Positions 33,059 through 46,104 of a stretch of 64,000 nucleotides of DNA are shown here, piece by piece. The translations under genes and the position numbers were made by a program. The notes under the pieces are model-generated. The model was not told the origin of the DNA and ran no database searches. It was given only the letters and a program-made list of their open reading frames with translations. The stretch is from NCBI GenBank assembly GCA_963931925.1, contig OZ007567.1, positions 96,168,176-96,232,175 of the forward strand. Direction: 5' to 3'. Source of the DNA: Onchidella celtica. Its lineage: Eukaryota; Mollusca; Gastropoda; Systellommatophora; Onchidiidae. Each line of letters starts with the position of its first letter. Positions within the stretch are counted from its first letter, which is position 1.

Positions 33059-36000
33059 TTATTTCTGATTGTTCTTGTCATCTTTCTTATCTGATTTTTT
33101 GGTATCTTTTGTTAAGCTGCTCATTGCACTCTGAATAACTTCGCTATTAGGGTCCACGCCAGGTAAACTTTGTAATACATTTTGCAGGAAATCTGGGTCA
33201 TTCATTACTTCTGAGTAGTCTTCTTCTTCGTCCTGAGAATACAAATCAACAATGGCATTAATTAAAATGGTTTGAACAGGCAAAATGATAAAGGTATGAC
33301 TACTTTTGTTCAGCCTCTGATTGTGTAAATTAAGTGGAACTTTTCATTGTTTCTTTTTTGTATGCACCCACCCACATGATTAGATTTAATATTCAAAATA
33401 AGTCATTCTCCATGACATTCTGCAACCAAATCAGACCCTATGTTAGTCCTTACATCCATAGATCCAAGTTCCATGAAAGCTAAAAGTTTAAGTAAGATAA
33501 CTCAAACCCTCCTTGCTGATCCCATCACACATAAATGTTCAGATTATTATGTTTAGCTTATTTAGACATTGTAAACTTTGCAACATGGAACAAATAATTA
33601 AAACAATTTGGTGCGCATCTGAATCATAAATCTACAACCAATCAATTCTGTGGAGTATGACATACATTGCTGTAATTTTCAAACGAAGTCCTTTGCAACA
33701 ACAATTAAATACCAACACAACTTTCTGAGATTCCAGAATAAAATACCTTGGCGATTAGCTAATAATACACACTTTTTTAAGGTTTAATATTTAAAATAAT
33801 TTGGAGACAGTTGGTTACCTTTTTCTGATCTGCTGACTTTGCTGATGCTCCAGCAGTATCCTCTGTTTCCATGGGAGCTGGGGTATTCTCTTCTGTACTC
33901 ACACCTGGAATTCCAGAAACAGGAGACAGCAACTAAAGAAATGCTATTGAATGTGAATGAAAATACTTAATTAACAAAATACGAATTCTCTTTTTGAAAA
34001 AGCTATGATCTGTACTTTAGAAAGAGAATGAGTATTCTTAAATACAGAGTATTCACCTACAGCTCTTTCTAATTTAATTACTAATTGAACCTCTAAGACC
34101 CAACTTGTTGCAACATTGCTAAACCCGGTCCGTAGACCTACAACCTCCCTCCCCCATTTCTGTCATTCTAAGGGCAGGATTTGATGCTGTTGCTACTGCA
34201 ACTGATACACTAGGAAGTCCTGGCTTCTACGGCCCCTTTGTAGTGAATGGATAGCAGTCTTATAACCAACATCGAGCTATTTTACTTTTCATCCCATGCC
34301 ACGATGTGGATTCTTTTCCAATTCAGGTACCAAAAAGCAGACAAGTTGATGTTTGAAGTAAAGTGCCTCTCTTGTTCAGTTATAAATTCCTTTGCTGTTC
34401 AACAAGGGGAAAATGAGAAATCATAGAAATTCTGTATCAGCAAAACAGCTGTTCAGATATTCAGTTTACCTGTATTTTCCATGGACAATCTCATGGCATA
34501 CGCAATTTGCTCATCTTCAGACATGGTAGCAAAGTCCATGCCACTTGGTGTTGGGTTGGCTGACTGTGGGGCAGACTCTCCTGGATTGAGAGATGTGCCG
34601 AGGGCTCTTTCTAGCAACTCTTCATCTGCAGAAGCTGTGAAATGGATAACAGTATTTTTATCAGGAAATTCTACAAAAAGATTTACTGAAACACTTGCAT
34701 CACCAACACTTGTAGAAGCATAGCACAGAATCCCATTTGAGCACCACCTTTCTATGAAACACTGACAAAAATAAGGATTGCATAAACCTTTCAGGACTAC
34801 ATAATCATGACCCCAAGAATATAACAAACAGTATGAAAAAATTGAAGTAAAAAAAAAGAAAAATTGCTATCAGTGGATTTCCCTGAACCACACACAGCAT
34901 GTCAGAAATGAGCGATTCACTGATGTTTTAATGATTTCTGGTATACACTAAATGACAGACCGTATTATGCTGACAGACCTGCAGAAACAGCCCCTGATTC
35001 TCCTGTTGTGGCAGTTGTAGTGTCTCTTATCTCCTTCTCTTGCCTTGCTCTTTGTTCCTCCATAGACACCCTGAGGGCCTGTTAAACAACAACAACAGAA
35101 AAAACGGTGATCAATCAATATTTTGTCACATTATCTAAATTGTTGCTTTAGTAGTATGGGATTGTTTGTGTTGCTGTAATTGGACTAGCTTATTGCTTTA
35201 TAGGTTGCTTCCTTGAAGCTGGTAACAATGAAAATATTTTACAGATCATATAAAGTGACAAAAAGAGTCAGCAAAACACACTTCACCAGTATATTGGTTC
35301 TTGCTATCAATGACAAACAGAGGTGAGGCCAGAAACTTATAGAAAGTTTGCAACACGATTGTAAAATATTTGTAAGTATGCTCTTCTACAGTAATCATTT
35401 CTTGTCCAAGAAAAATACCTGATGAATCTGCGAGGAGATATCTTTCTCCAAGACTAACGTAAACTTACCAGAGCAAGCTCTGGGTCTTCATTTGGATCCA
35501 CCCCAAACTCAAAGCCTGCTCCAGTCATATTGGCACCTGCCCCATCTTCTCCAACAATCACGGGAGAGCTGAGCAGGGCATCTGACAGCATGGGACCAGG
35601 GGGCACAGTCACCAAATGAGAGCTGTGGAATAGAACAGACAAACATAAGTTAAAAAAAATAAAAGAAAAATGGCTGAATAATGGGACAAAAAGTAATGAG
35701 AAAGTATTTGGTATTCTTCTCTGGCAAATCACGTCCCATGGTGACTTACCAGCCCAGAAAAATTATTATAATTCTGTATTATCTGGTACAATAATTACTC
35801 TTACTCTCAATGCAACACATAAAAATATGCTTTTATTTTGAATGGTCTCCTCCAAATTTCAGTGCTTATAAAAATGGTTAAAGACATATTTAACAAAAAC
35901 CATAGTTTATGAGAAAATAACAAAAGGAACTGAAGACTTGGTCCATCAAGTAAATTTTTAATGTTCTGTAGAAAAAAATAAAAAAATAAATAAAAGTTGA

Positions 36001-39000
36001 CGATTGAGATGCATGTAATACTCAACCTTGTTCCATCTTTTCCATTGATAGCATTCACAAAAGCAGTGAGTTTGTCTGTATTGATGCCCTGCAGATAAAC
36101 AGATGTCCAAGATTTTGTCTTGGTTGAGTGAGGTGTAGCGATGCCCATTTACAACTCTAAGAAATGCTAAGAGCCACTTGTGTTCAACGATTGATAGATA
36201 TTATATTGTAATAAAAGGAAAAATGATATCTTTTCTAGCCAACTTAATCTCATAAATCAAGTCTCCATGTCATAATTGCAGCATGTTAATCAAAGTGGTG
36301 CGTGGTACAGGGTGTGCAATCCTAGTCTTTGAAAGCAGATGGGGAACATTAAGAAAGACACCTTTACGGCCTGAATTACTAAAGGTGCATGCTAATAACT
36401 ACAATTATTTATGAAACCATTTCTTTCTCAATCAGTATCTGAACTTTCAGACAGCAGCAAATGGATCATGAACATCAAAAATAAGATGTTTTGCCCATTT
36501 TCAAGGTATATAAACTGCTAAACCTTACCTCCTCTCCGAAATTCACAACATCCACATTCACTTTCTCCTTCTTCAATCTCTTGGCAGCTTTCACCAACTG
36601 AAATGAAACAGGATCAAAGAAAGTGTAAAGAAATTGTTATTCAAGCTTAAAACTTGATGAAAAATTCTGAGTTAATTTCACTGAAAAGTACAAAGCAAGA
36701 GATCTCTTGGTTAATTTTCAAACAAGTTAATTAACAGAGATTAAACTAAAATACGTTTCAGTGTGAAAGAAATACTTGAAGCAATACCTTTCAAAACCAG
36801 CAATTTCCAAAAATCATAAATACGTTCATATATATTCAAATAACGTTTCTGGAATATTTGAAAGAAATGATAAAGTTATTTGTCTTTACCTCTTTTTCAT
36901 CCATTTCAATAGGACTGCCGACGAAGACAACAATGCGCAGCTTGTGATTACGCCCTTGCCGATGTTTTAATGCCAGCTGGAAGACAAAAGTGATGAAAAG
37001 TTGTGGAAAATAAATAATTTCACGTCATCATAAACAGTCACCAGATAATAAGTATGTTGGTCTGCAGTATCACACTCAAAAGACAATATGTAATATGATT
37101 ATTTGAACTGATAATAGAATAGAATCAATGACCTGTGCTCCTGGGAAAGTGAAACAACATTTTGACCAAAAGCCGCAATTGAACACTCCACACAGTATAA
37201 AAACTGCACAAGAACTGCTTCTAGAATATTCACAGATAAATCCCTCCTTCAAGACATTTAAAGAGTAATTTAAATACAAAAAGAAAAAAAGCAATATGAA
37301 TAGCATCTAGATAAAAGCTATAGGTGAATAAATTTGTAGGGCCTATGGTTGTCTTTGCAACAGTAAAAATTTGCTGGACAGAAAATACTTACAGGAATGC
37401 AATTACAGGGATGTAAATGGCCTCCTGAAAAATTCTCTGAAGCCAACGCGGCGTTCTTTGAAACAAGTTCTGACACTGCGGCGCGCAGGCTATTTGTCTA
37501 ACTCTAATGAACCATGATGGAAAACATAACACATAACAACCTAATAAACTTAACTTTACAGTTTTACATCAAATATTTAAAGTAACATACCTTTTTGGGC
37601 TTTGATTATTAAGTCCATGATCTTACTGTCAAAGTATAGGCCTAGAGTAGATCTAGGCTACATAATATCTACATAATCTAGAAAAAGATCAAGATTTCTA
37701 GACCAATATAGATCTATTCTGCGTATCACAAGCCAGCACTTGCTCCTTGATCACAACATTCTGTCACTTAATGAACTTTTCAAAACAGACCGGTTAGGCT
37801 ATGTAGAAGATATAGATCTAGAGTAGACCTATATTAATTTTTAAAGCAAAGATCAGCCACCACACTCAATATTTCTATAATATAGCAATGTTAATAGAGT
37901 CAAAAAATTAAAGCAATATAGATCTAAATAATTCTTTGAGAAATCCAGGAATTTGAAGAAGCGTATGTGTAACAAAATCGGTTGTTCCAAGGCACGAGAT
38001 TGACAAGATTTGAAGTGGAAATGACGTGCGAATCTTCACTAGGCCAGACAGTTGACTTGGCCTATGACTAGAGTCTCGTCAGACTTCACAAAAATTATTA
38101 AAAACATGGAAATGTGCGCCTCCTTTAAAACCCTATGAACATGCTAGGAAGCATGATGAAACAACCACAATGGTATGAAACGAAGGAATATGCTATGGAA
38201 CATAAATCTTTCTAACGTCGGTGAAACACGTGTACGCCTTTGTCTAGGCCTACATCTAGTTATAACCCGTGATCGTCAATTACGTTCGAAGATTTTAAAA
38301 GTCTGCCGACCTAGATCTACCAGGAGTTACCACCGCCAAAGATGAGGGGGGGGGGGGAAGTTATTGCGAGTTCGGGCATACGCAGTACGGCAGAACACGG
38401 TAGGGTAGAGCTGCCACGTTTACGGTCGCACCTGTTGAATCGCTAGGTCCGGCGCTATTACTTTTAGTGGTAGCTATGGAAATGAATCAACGCTCGGAAC
38501 AGAATTTCGCTCTCGTCTATTCATTAAAAAAGAAAAAATCGGGAGTCTGATTCTCTCCGAAATCGGAACCAGAAAGAAATTCTCGGATTTCCGAGGATTC
38601 TCGGAAGATTTACATCCCTGCAATTACTCTTTTATGAGACCATTTTCAAAAGTTCCTGTGCATTTGCAAAAGTTGTCACTCAGACATAAGTTGTGAAATA
38701 GTCTTGGGACAATAGATAGGAGAATGGATAAAAATGCCCCTCCCTTTCAGCCCTAATGAAATTACATTTTACAATGCAATACACTGCCTGTTAACTCCTG
38801 GCATAGAACAAGCTGATTGCATCATTTAAATTGTCATGTTTAATAAAAGACTGTCTGTATCTACCAATCAAAATGAACTCCATCATGTGTTTTTCTTATC
38901 AGTATGCTATTACTAACATGTGCCACTCGAACTGCAGTCATAAAATTAATGTCCCCTCCAGGCTGGACTTGGTGGAGTCTAGCAAGTATGCGGCCAACAT

Positions 39001-41544
39001 CAGAAGTCAGCGTTACCAGAACTTCAGTACTGAAACAACAATAACAAAAAAAAAACAACAGCTTTAAGCATTCTGCAACAATTTCCCCGTGCAGAATAAA
39101 ATGTAAACTTTTTATAATTCTTTACCATCAATTTTCATGACAAAGATTTGATACACCACTTACACACAGAACTTTTTTTTAGTTAATTAAAAATACTTCT
39201 CTGATATTCACCGAAGTTCAGGGCTGCAGATCACCCATTCAAAAGGAAAGAAATATGAAAATTCAAACCAAGAATCCAATTTCTTTTCATGCTAAAGCTG
39301 GCATTTTAAAGACAATGCAAGGTCTAATTTATTGTGTGCACAATATATCGACACTCTCCTCCTGTTTCACACTTGAACTCCAACAAAATTAACACTGGTT
39401 GTTACTGAAATGAATAGTGCTACTGTTACCAAAGCTGCTAAACTGTTTTGCAAAATCAGATTTCAAAAATTTCATTGTACACAAGTGGACTGATGAAGTT
39501 AATGTTTGTGAGCACTTTTTTCACTTTACTGTTTGAACAACGGCAGAAATTCTAAACATGGGACTAAATTCTACTAGAGATCCATGTGTAACTGCACATT
39601 TCAAGGATCATGTACACACAAAAGCTTACTGTAAGGAATCAATTTAGGACAACTCCTTTCACATCCTAACATCTGCAAATAAGGAAAACCTGGAATGATG
39701 GTGATAATGTTGGTGGATATGAATCACTGATACTGCTTTAGGTGAGGCATCTTATCTGTCTCAACTGAGCTACTGATAACTGGGATAGAAAGAACATTTT
39801 TTGGGAGGAGTTCCATTTGAGTAACACAACAGGGTTATTACATTATTACAAGGACACGACTTTAGGGTAGCCACACAAAGGCCACCGAGCCACTAGGCGC
39901 TTTAGGTGAGAAGAATTGCACTATATAAACGGACCGAATCTAGGTGGGCTCTATGTGCAGTTGTTGAAATTATATAGTGCAATTCTTCTCACCTAAAGCG
40001 CCTAGTGGCTCGGTGACCGAATTCGGTGGCCTTTGTGTGGCTACCCTAAGAAGTGTCCAAGTGCAGTGGAGGGGGGTGGGGGGGGGGGGGGGCATCGCCC
40101 CACTGAAAAGTTGGTAACCTGGATGGATGGTTTTAGAGTAAATGATTACTAAATGCGGGGCTCGGTGAAAAATACACAGAAACATGAAAAGGTAGGCTAC
40201 AACTACCACAAGACTAAAGTTGTGTAAATCCTATGGTACCCCTCCACGATTTTTTTTTGTGAAAAGTGTTAAAAATTTACTTACAATGCCATCTTGAGCA
40301 GACCAACATTATTCTCAGGATTAGATCTGGTCTTGGACATGCACACAAGATTGACTGCGTCCTGTTGTGCCTGCATGCGAGTGGGGACAAAATCCCCATT
40401 ACGCATGTAGTCACTGTTGTCAACACTGAAATAAAAAATTTCCAAACCATGAGACAAGTGAAAGACCCAAGATGCATTCAGGTTATTGATAGCATGCCTG
40501 AGGAAACATTAGGCCTATACTCAGAAATAGAAATTAAGATGTAGGGCTACAGTGAGAATGATAGCATGTCATCAGTGAGAGAATAACAGGCAACAATATA
40601 TTATCTGTCAATAAGAAACACTGATTATGCTCAGCTAACACTCAGTAACAGTACTCTTACTATATGACACATCATTTGGTGATCACTAGAAGTCCAGTAG
40701 ACAACATATTCATGGCTCAAATGTCCATGGCCTGACTAGCAAGATTTCAATTTTGGATAAAGACGAAGACAAACCTGAATATTATCCGAACTTTGGAATG
40801 ATGATCCAATCCATCAGTTTCAAATTTCCTCCCCAGAGGAATAATTGATTATAATGTATGTAGACATGGGTAGGCCTATATCATAATTTGACATAATCAT
40901 TTAAAATAAACTGTACCTTGTCTCCCTGAGAGTCTGAAAAGCCAGCGGCAGATTTAACCACTGGAAAGAGTTCGTACATTCTGACTACCCACCAGTCAAT
41001 GAACCATAAACCCATCCCTAATCCTGTCCTTGTTCCAACCTAAGTTTAGAACTAAAATCTAGACCTAATCTTTTCATTCACCGACGACCGTGTGCGATAT
41101 CCTTTTCTGTTTCAAGTTCAACCAGAAACTGAGAAAGGTTTAGTTTTATTAAGGAAAAGCTGGTCGGGACGTAGGTAGTTCCATCCAATATGGCCTTGGA
41201 TGGAAAGAAAAAAAAAGGGGGCATATTCGATTGCAACTAGGCTAGACAACATAGATCTAGAACGAATTATTTTTTCTTGATTGGTGCATCGAAAAAAGGC
41301 GATGAAATTCTTTCTGACTGGTCCGTCGGTTTTGCTCGGGGTGCTGCGTCATCGGCGACAAACTCGGTTCAGCAGTGCTTTGAGAATCATTCACATCTTA
41401 TTTGTTTTGCTCGACAGTAATAAGACAACACAAAATAAAAAATCCTTAAACGGAAAGTTGACTTGACACAAAGTCCCCTCAATTTGTTGCAAAATACATA
41501 AATTTTGATCTAACTTACCATATCATAGTACTTTCCAGCACCAT
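33059..41544 (-). CDS. PSMD4: 26S proteasome regulatory subunit 4 (Rpn10/S5a), 11 coding exons
   Basis: PSMD4 is a ubiquitin receptor of the 19S proteasome cap. Exons: 41544-41519, 40425-40285, 39029-38918, 36976-36890, 36597-36529, 36088-36027, 35622-35469, 35078-34979, 34634-34470, 33904-33819, 33232-33059. All have GT-AG joins, and the frame runs on for 391 aa (human 377). A VWA domain covers about residues 5-190 ([50 protein letters not shown]). UIM1 is at about 210-230 ([15 protein letters not shown]) and UIM2 at about 288-305 ([13 protein letters not shown]). Between them [13 protein letters not shown] (254-266) looks like a third UIM. The C-terminus has [16 protein letters not shown] and a Lys-rich tail. 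At the exon 2/3 join, GLLKMAFTEVLVTL is one residue shorter than human. The first coding exon is only 26 nt. Single-copy essential gene in animals; no damage is seen. Confidence 0.97.
37399..38627. mobile_element. Non-autonomous hAT element with 8-bp target-site duplication
   Basis: GCAATTAC is repeated exactly at 37399-37406 and 38620-38627. The enclosed 1213 bp begin AGGGATGTAAAT and end ATTTACATCCCT, a perfect 12-bp terminal inverted repeat. Weaker inverted similarity continues inside (CCTCCTGAAAAATTCTC versus CCGAGAATCCTCGG). There is no transposase coding; the interior has a G12 run (38346-38357) and several TCTAGA/AGATCT motifs. It lies wholly within PSMD4 intron 3. Confidence 0.85.
39852..40059. 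repeat. Large foldback hairpin in PSMD4 intron 2
   Basis: The left arm 39862-39928 (TTAGGGTAGCCACACAAAGG...ACTATATAA) matches the right arm 39970-40049 as a perfect inverted copy of 67 bp, apart from a 13-nt insertion in the right arm. The insertion creates the palindrome ACCGAATTCGGT. Outer GGACAC motifs extend the pairing. The loop is about 41 nt, with no coding. This is a foldback or MITE-like element or a young inverted duplication; a G15 run (40078-40092) follows. Confidence 0.9.
40078..40092. repeat. Poly-G run (15)
   Basis: A G homopolymer inside PSMD4 intron 2, next to the foldback hairpin, preceded by interrupted G tracts from 40070. Confidence 0.9.
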
Positions 41545-41650
41545 TTTGTTTCTAATGTCAGCTTCGGACAAATTGCTGGCGCAGTTTGATTGGCTTAATT
41601 ACACAAAATAATAATTCGACAAAATTAAGTGCCGTCATTTGTACTTAGAT
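41545..41650 (-). promoter_or_regulatory. PSMD4 promoter-proximal region
   Basis: The region immediately upstream of the start codon has a CCAAT box on the - strand (plus 41589-41593, context AAGCCAATCAAA), about 45 bp from the ATG. There is no TATA box at a fitting distance, as expected for a housekeeping gene. Confidence 0.45.
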
Positions 41651-42281
41651 AACTGTAAAAGTTTCTTGTTTGTATTGAAATCATATTCATGAACCTTTAA
41701 TGGATGTAATAAGTTAGTGTTCACTATCGAGCTTCACCACTGAAGTTCTGCCTATGAAGTTTAAGAGCAAAAAATGAGAATGCGCCGTATAGAAATTTCA
41801 CCCCAAATGGGAATGTTGTTGCCAAAGGCCGAGTGACACTATGGTAAAGAAACACGACAAAGACAATAAGCATCCCCAGCATTCGAATATTCTTATTCTT
41901 ATTAAAATTCCTGTATTGCTAATGTGATAACACATGTTGCACCCCCTGGCCATCCATAAACATGTCAGAAATTAGTATATAATATCACAGCAGTATGCAT
42001 GGACTGAACTAGCGAGTATTATAAATTACACATTCTGGCACCCGATATGAGTAAAACTGTTATGGCAGCTATTATACTGTGATTTATGTTTTGCGTTGTG
42101 TTTGATAACTTATTGGCACCTACATGAATTTGACTTTATAATATTTTTCATGGTATATGTGGCGCAATTGTCAACACAAGGTGGTCTGGGGCAGAGAGAA
42201 AATGTTGATCCCTGAAAATCTAGAAAATTGAAGAAAAGCGATGACATATGACATAATTATAATTTCTGCCTAAGAGGGAGA

Positions 42282-42283
<2 letters not shown>

Positions 42284-42331
<48 letters not shown>

Positions 42332-42363
42332 GGAAGAGAGAGAGAGAGAAACACACACACACG
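42284..42363. repeat. (GA)n then (CA)n microsatellite
   Basis: GATA units lead into about 20 GA repeats, a short interruption (AACAGGAA), more GA and then ACACAC. Confidence 0.9.
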
Positions 42364-42387
42364 TACAGATTTGTTACTGTTTCATTG

Positions 42388-42450
42388 TAAAGCGCTTTTG
42401 GCCCACAATGGGGAAACATGAGTGATGTAGATGTTCTCCATTATTACTAC
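42388..42450 (+). repeat. Retroelement-like tail with AAAGCGC motif
   Basis: TTGTAAAGCGCTTTTGGCCC is followed by CACAATGGGGAAAC, then GTTCTCCATTATTACTAC. The layout (AAAGCGC, unique body, ATT-type tail) matches the - strand copy at 2312-2376. Family assignment is inference. Confidence 0.35.
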
Positions 42451-43387
42451 AGTACTTATAGTATTTACACAGATATTGTATGTTTATCCATGCTATACGT
42501 GCTACTTGATACTTTGACAACCCATTGAAATTATTTTAGAAAAATAATTTGGTTAATATGGAATCTGATCAAATTTTTATATGGTATACTATAAATTATA
42601 CTCAGTTTGTCTATAGGAGATTTTAAATTGAGCAAATATTCTGAGTTCAGTACTCTTATTGCTCACGAAGCATTGCATAAAAAAATGAACACTCATTGTG
42701 GGTGATTAGCATCATGCATCAATATTCCCAAATCTGGACTCTTGTTCATCTTGCCCTCATGTCAGCTAGCCTGTCCATTTTTTGGGTAGAAAATAGCTGA
42801 ATAAAACAATACAGAAATGCTTCATTTTGCATGCACGTTTGGGTCTTGTCTTTGTGAGTGGGAACAAGAGGCTGATAACAACAATTAAATTGTATGACTG
42901 GATAGAAAAAAAAATAAACAACCAGTCGAAAATTCCGGTGGCACTGCTCCGATTGAGCTACGGAGAAGAACCGTGAAGACAATGACCAGTGAAGAGTTTT
43001 TTTTTTAAAGTAAGAGTAAACCTATCTATTGTGTGATATACCAAAGAATATATGAATACTTTATAATTCAAACGTGCATCGAAATTCCAAATGAGCTATC
43101 GAAGGACAGATAAACTTCCCAGTTTTCTCCTTTGTAATGTGATATCTAAAATATATTTTACATCAAATAGGCAAAATATTTTCCCGAATTAAAGCATGAC
43201 ACAGTTAGTCCAAAGCGACTGCGTTTATATTATGTTTAGTCAAGCCATACTGTTCGTTGAGGAAGATAACAAGGTCCGTCATTAATTAAACATTGCTTTG
43301 TAGAAGATCATAAACTTGGGCAAATTCGTATGCGATCGTGATTCCAATTATGAGTAAAACATTATTACACACTATACAAACTTTCAA

Positions 43388-43593
43388 CCAATCAAAAGAC
43401 ACGCTATATTCACTGCCCTAAACTGACTGACTGATATTTCAGCTTCCTGCTTCCTTCCGTATACAGTGGAAGAAGTGCCGACTTACGTAGAGAGGAGTGT
43501 TATAGAACTGAACATTCAGTGTGTGTACAATTTGTGTAGTGAATTCATATCTGCGAACTATTTCATTCTGGCATTTATCCTGAAAACGTAAGT
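43388..43593 (+). promoter_or_regulatory. Weak candidate promoter and first exon, + strand
   Basis: A CCAAT box (43388-43392) is followed about 200 bp downstream by a good consensus donor (AAAAC|GTAAGT, 43588-43593). No coding exon that would continue it was found to the right, so this is only a hint of a gene transcribed away from PSMD4. Confidence 0.15.
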
Positions 43594-45894
43594 ACTTGTA
43601 CATATTATACTAAATTCAATTTAGTTCGCTTGATAAACTGGAAAATTTCTCTCCTGGATAGATTCATACAGGCCTGTCTAGTGCCAATGCCACTAATACT
43701 AGATTGTCTAGATCTAGATCTAATAGTATTACCATCTGTGCGTAAATAATTTCAGGGAAGAACTTGCGGCTTGCTGTTTATGTGCTTTTATTAAGGCACA
43801 AATGGTTTTGAATGCACACAAAATGATGATGAGTATGTGGGAGAAAAATAAATAACAAGGTTTTTAATTATTCACAGAAGATTGTAGGCTACTCATTTGT
43901 TAGCCTATAGACTATAGTTACAGTGTTACGTTACACTGAAGTCTGAATCGTCAATACACGCCCAAGGCGAAATAATGAACAAATTAAATGATAATCGTAT
44001 TCTTGAGAATGTATTTGGATGCAGGCGGAGAGCAGCAAATTTGTTTTAAGATTTGTCAGACGCAAAATATTATTAGGCCAAAGACATAGGCCTAATTACA
44101 AACGTGATAAAAGTCAAAATATTCTAGGAAAGGATGAACTCAGAAGAACGTGGGTTGCATTAGTAGAACTAGTAGGACATGATGAATGTCTCTTAGAGCC
44201 GTCTGCCAATCGATGAATTTAGCGCAACTGAAAAGACACACATAGAAAAAAAGGCCCACAAGAACCTCTGGAAATGAAACGGTACAGTAAACACTACATA
44301 AAAAAGTACATTACACAACACAAGGACCCCAGTTTTAACAGTTTGAGGTGAATGTAATGTAGGTTTTTTCTTACTTGAAAAGTGCATGTAGTGCCTACCA
44401 CACTAGTTTTCTCACTGTGGAGTCAGTACATCCTCTGTAACTTTCCATGTAGTGTGATTTTTTTTTTCTGTTACAGTAACCAGCTTTTGCCATGATGAAG
44501 ATCAAAATATATTTAGATGATTAAATGTTTACAACCAGCATGGCAAGAATTCATACTTTTTGAAGGAGTACCATGGTAGTTACACAATTTTATTATCTGG
44601 TACATAGTACATATTTCATGTTCTGAGTGTTAAGTTGCTGAGCTGCGCATTTACAATAAAAACATCCATCTGCAATCTAGAGTGGTGTGGGGGAGGTGCG
44701 GCCCCGTGACACCCTGCTCAAGGGCAGTGCTGAAGTCACATCTTTATGTGGCTCAAATGAAACACCTCCCTCTTTTTTTCCTTTTTATTCCTTTTTCATG
44801 CCATGGCATACACTTCATTCAGTTGTTTCTTTCATTCTTTGCCCCCCCTCCCCCATCTTTCCTTCCTTCCTTTCCCTTTTTAATCTTTTAATTTTTTTCT
44901 GCCTTTTCATTCTTTTGTCTATAGATATTAAACACTTTATACTCTGTTTATGACTTTTTTTTTTTTTTTTTAAATTTGCAGATCCAAAAGTAAAATTCAT
45001 GTTTAACCTGGACAGAAATGTAACGCCATTACTTGCCTTTAGGCTTCAGTTGTTGTAAATTTCTTGTTATAATTATCACAGCATCTGAAGTCTGTTTTCA
45101 TTTTGAGCCAGTCATCATGAAATCAGTTTTTAAACACTCATCATCTGCAGAAGATATAAACTGCACCTTCAGTATTGTGCCCTGGGGATGATCTTCATTT
45201 GAAATATTTATATGCATGCTTCATGAACACTGACAATTATTTCAATTAAATAATAATCTAAGAATGCCACAGGTAATTGATTTTTTCTAGGTTAAATATT
45301 TGTTGTGATGAAGCAAAAACTGTATAGTGTATGTCAGGAGATACAAAGATGATATTTAAAACATCTTTTGAACTGATGTAAAGACAGGAACTGCAAATTG
45401 CAAGATTCAGAGGCAGTTAAAATGAAGGGAATTTTAACAACCCACAGACAGTGCTTGTTGTCCTTTCAAGTCTAATTTTCGTTGCTGCTTCTCTGTAAAC
45501 AGAATGAACAGGTGCTGCTTTGTAATTGTGGTGGAGAGAAACAGATGCCAGTCATTAAAATGTCCTTCAAATTAATTTGAATTGCTGTAACATAGGGCGA
45601 GATGGCTGATCCATTGGTGAATTTGTGATGTTCATACTATACAGGGAATCAGATGAGGTCGAGGAGTGCAGTCTACCTTTTGTGAAGTTTTTTAAGTTAA
45701 ATTTATAAAGCATCACAAATTTAAACTAGTCTATTTTATTTGAAAGCAAAAAAGAAGATGAATGATTGATAGAGTGGAGTGCACTTCAGCTGTAAAGGTT
45801 AATTGTTGTAGAAGAGAGACAGAGAGAGATTAATTTTTGGCACTGGTCAGTGTATGCTTTCACCTTCTTATGCCATTTTATGCATGGGGATTTC

Positions 45895-45960
45895 ATGGCA
45901 TTGGTTTCACTATTGTGCCATAATAATATCTGGGGTTTCACCATTGTTCCATAATAATGA
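45895..45960 (+). repeat. Outlying copies of the 31-bp minisatellite
   Basis: Two diverged units with the same text as the main array (GGTTTCACTATTGTGCCATA and GGGGTTTCACCATTGTTCCA) lie about 400 bp to its left. Confidence 0.7.
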
Positions 45961-46046
45961 AGATCATTTATAACACCCAATCCAAACAATTTGCTTGTAG
46001 GCGCTTTACAGGAAGTTTTGGTCTTGTTGTCTCCATCTGCAACTCA

Positions 46047-46104
46047 CCCTCTCTCTCTCTATCTCTCTCTCTCTCTTTCCCTCTCTCTCTTCTCTCTCTC
46101 TCTG
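46047..46104. repeat. (CT)n microsatellite
   Basis: An interrupted CT tract between the outlying and main minisatellite copies. Confidence 0.85.
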
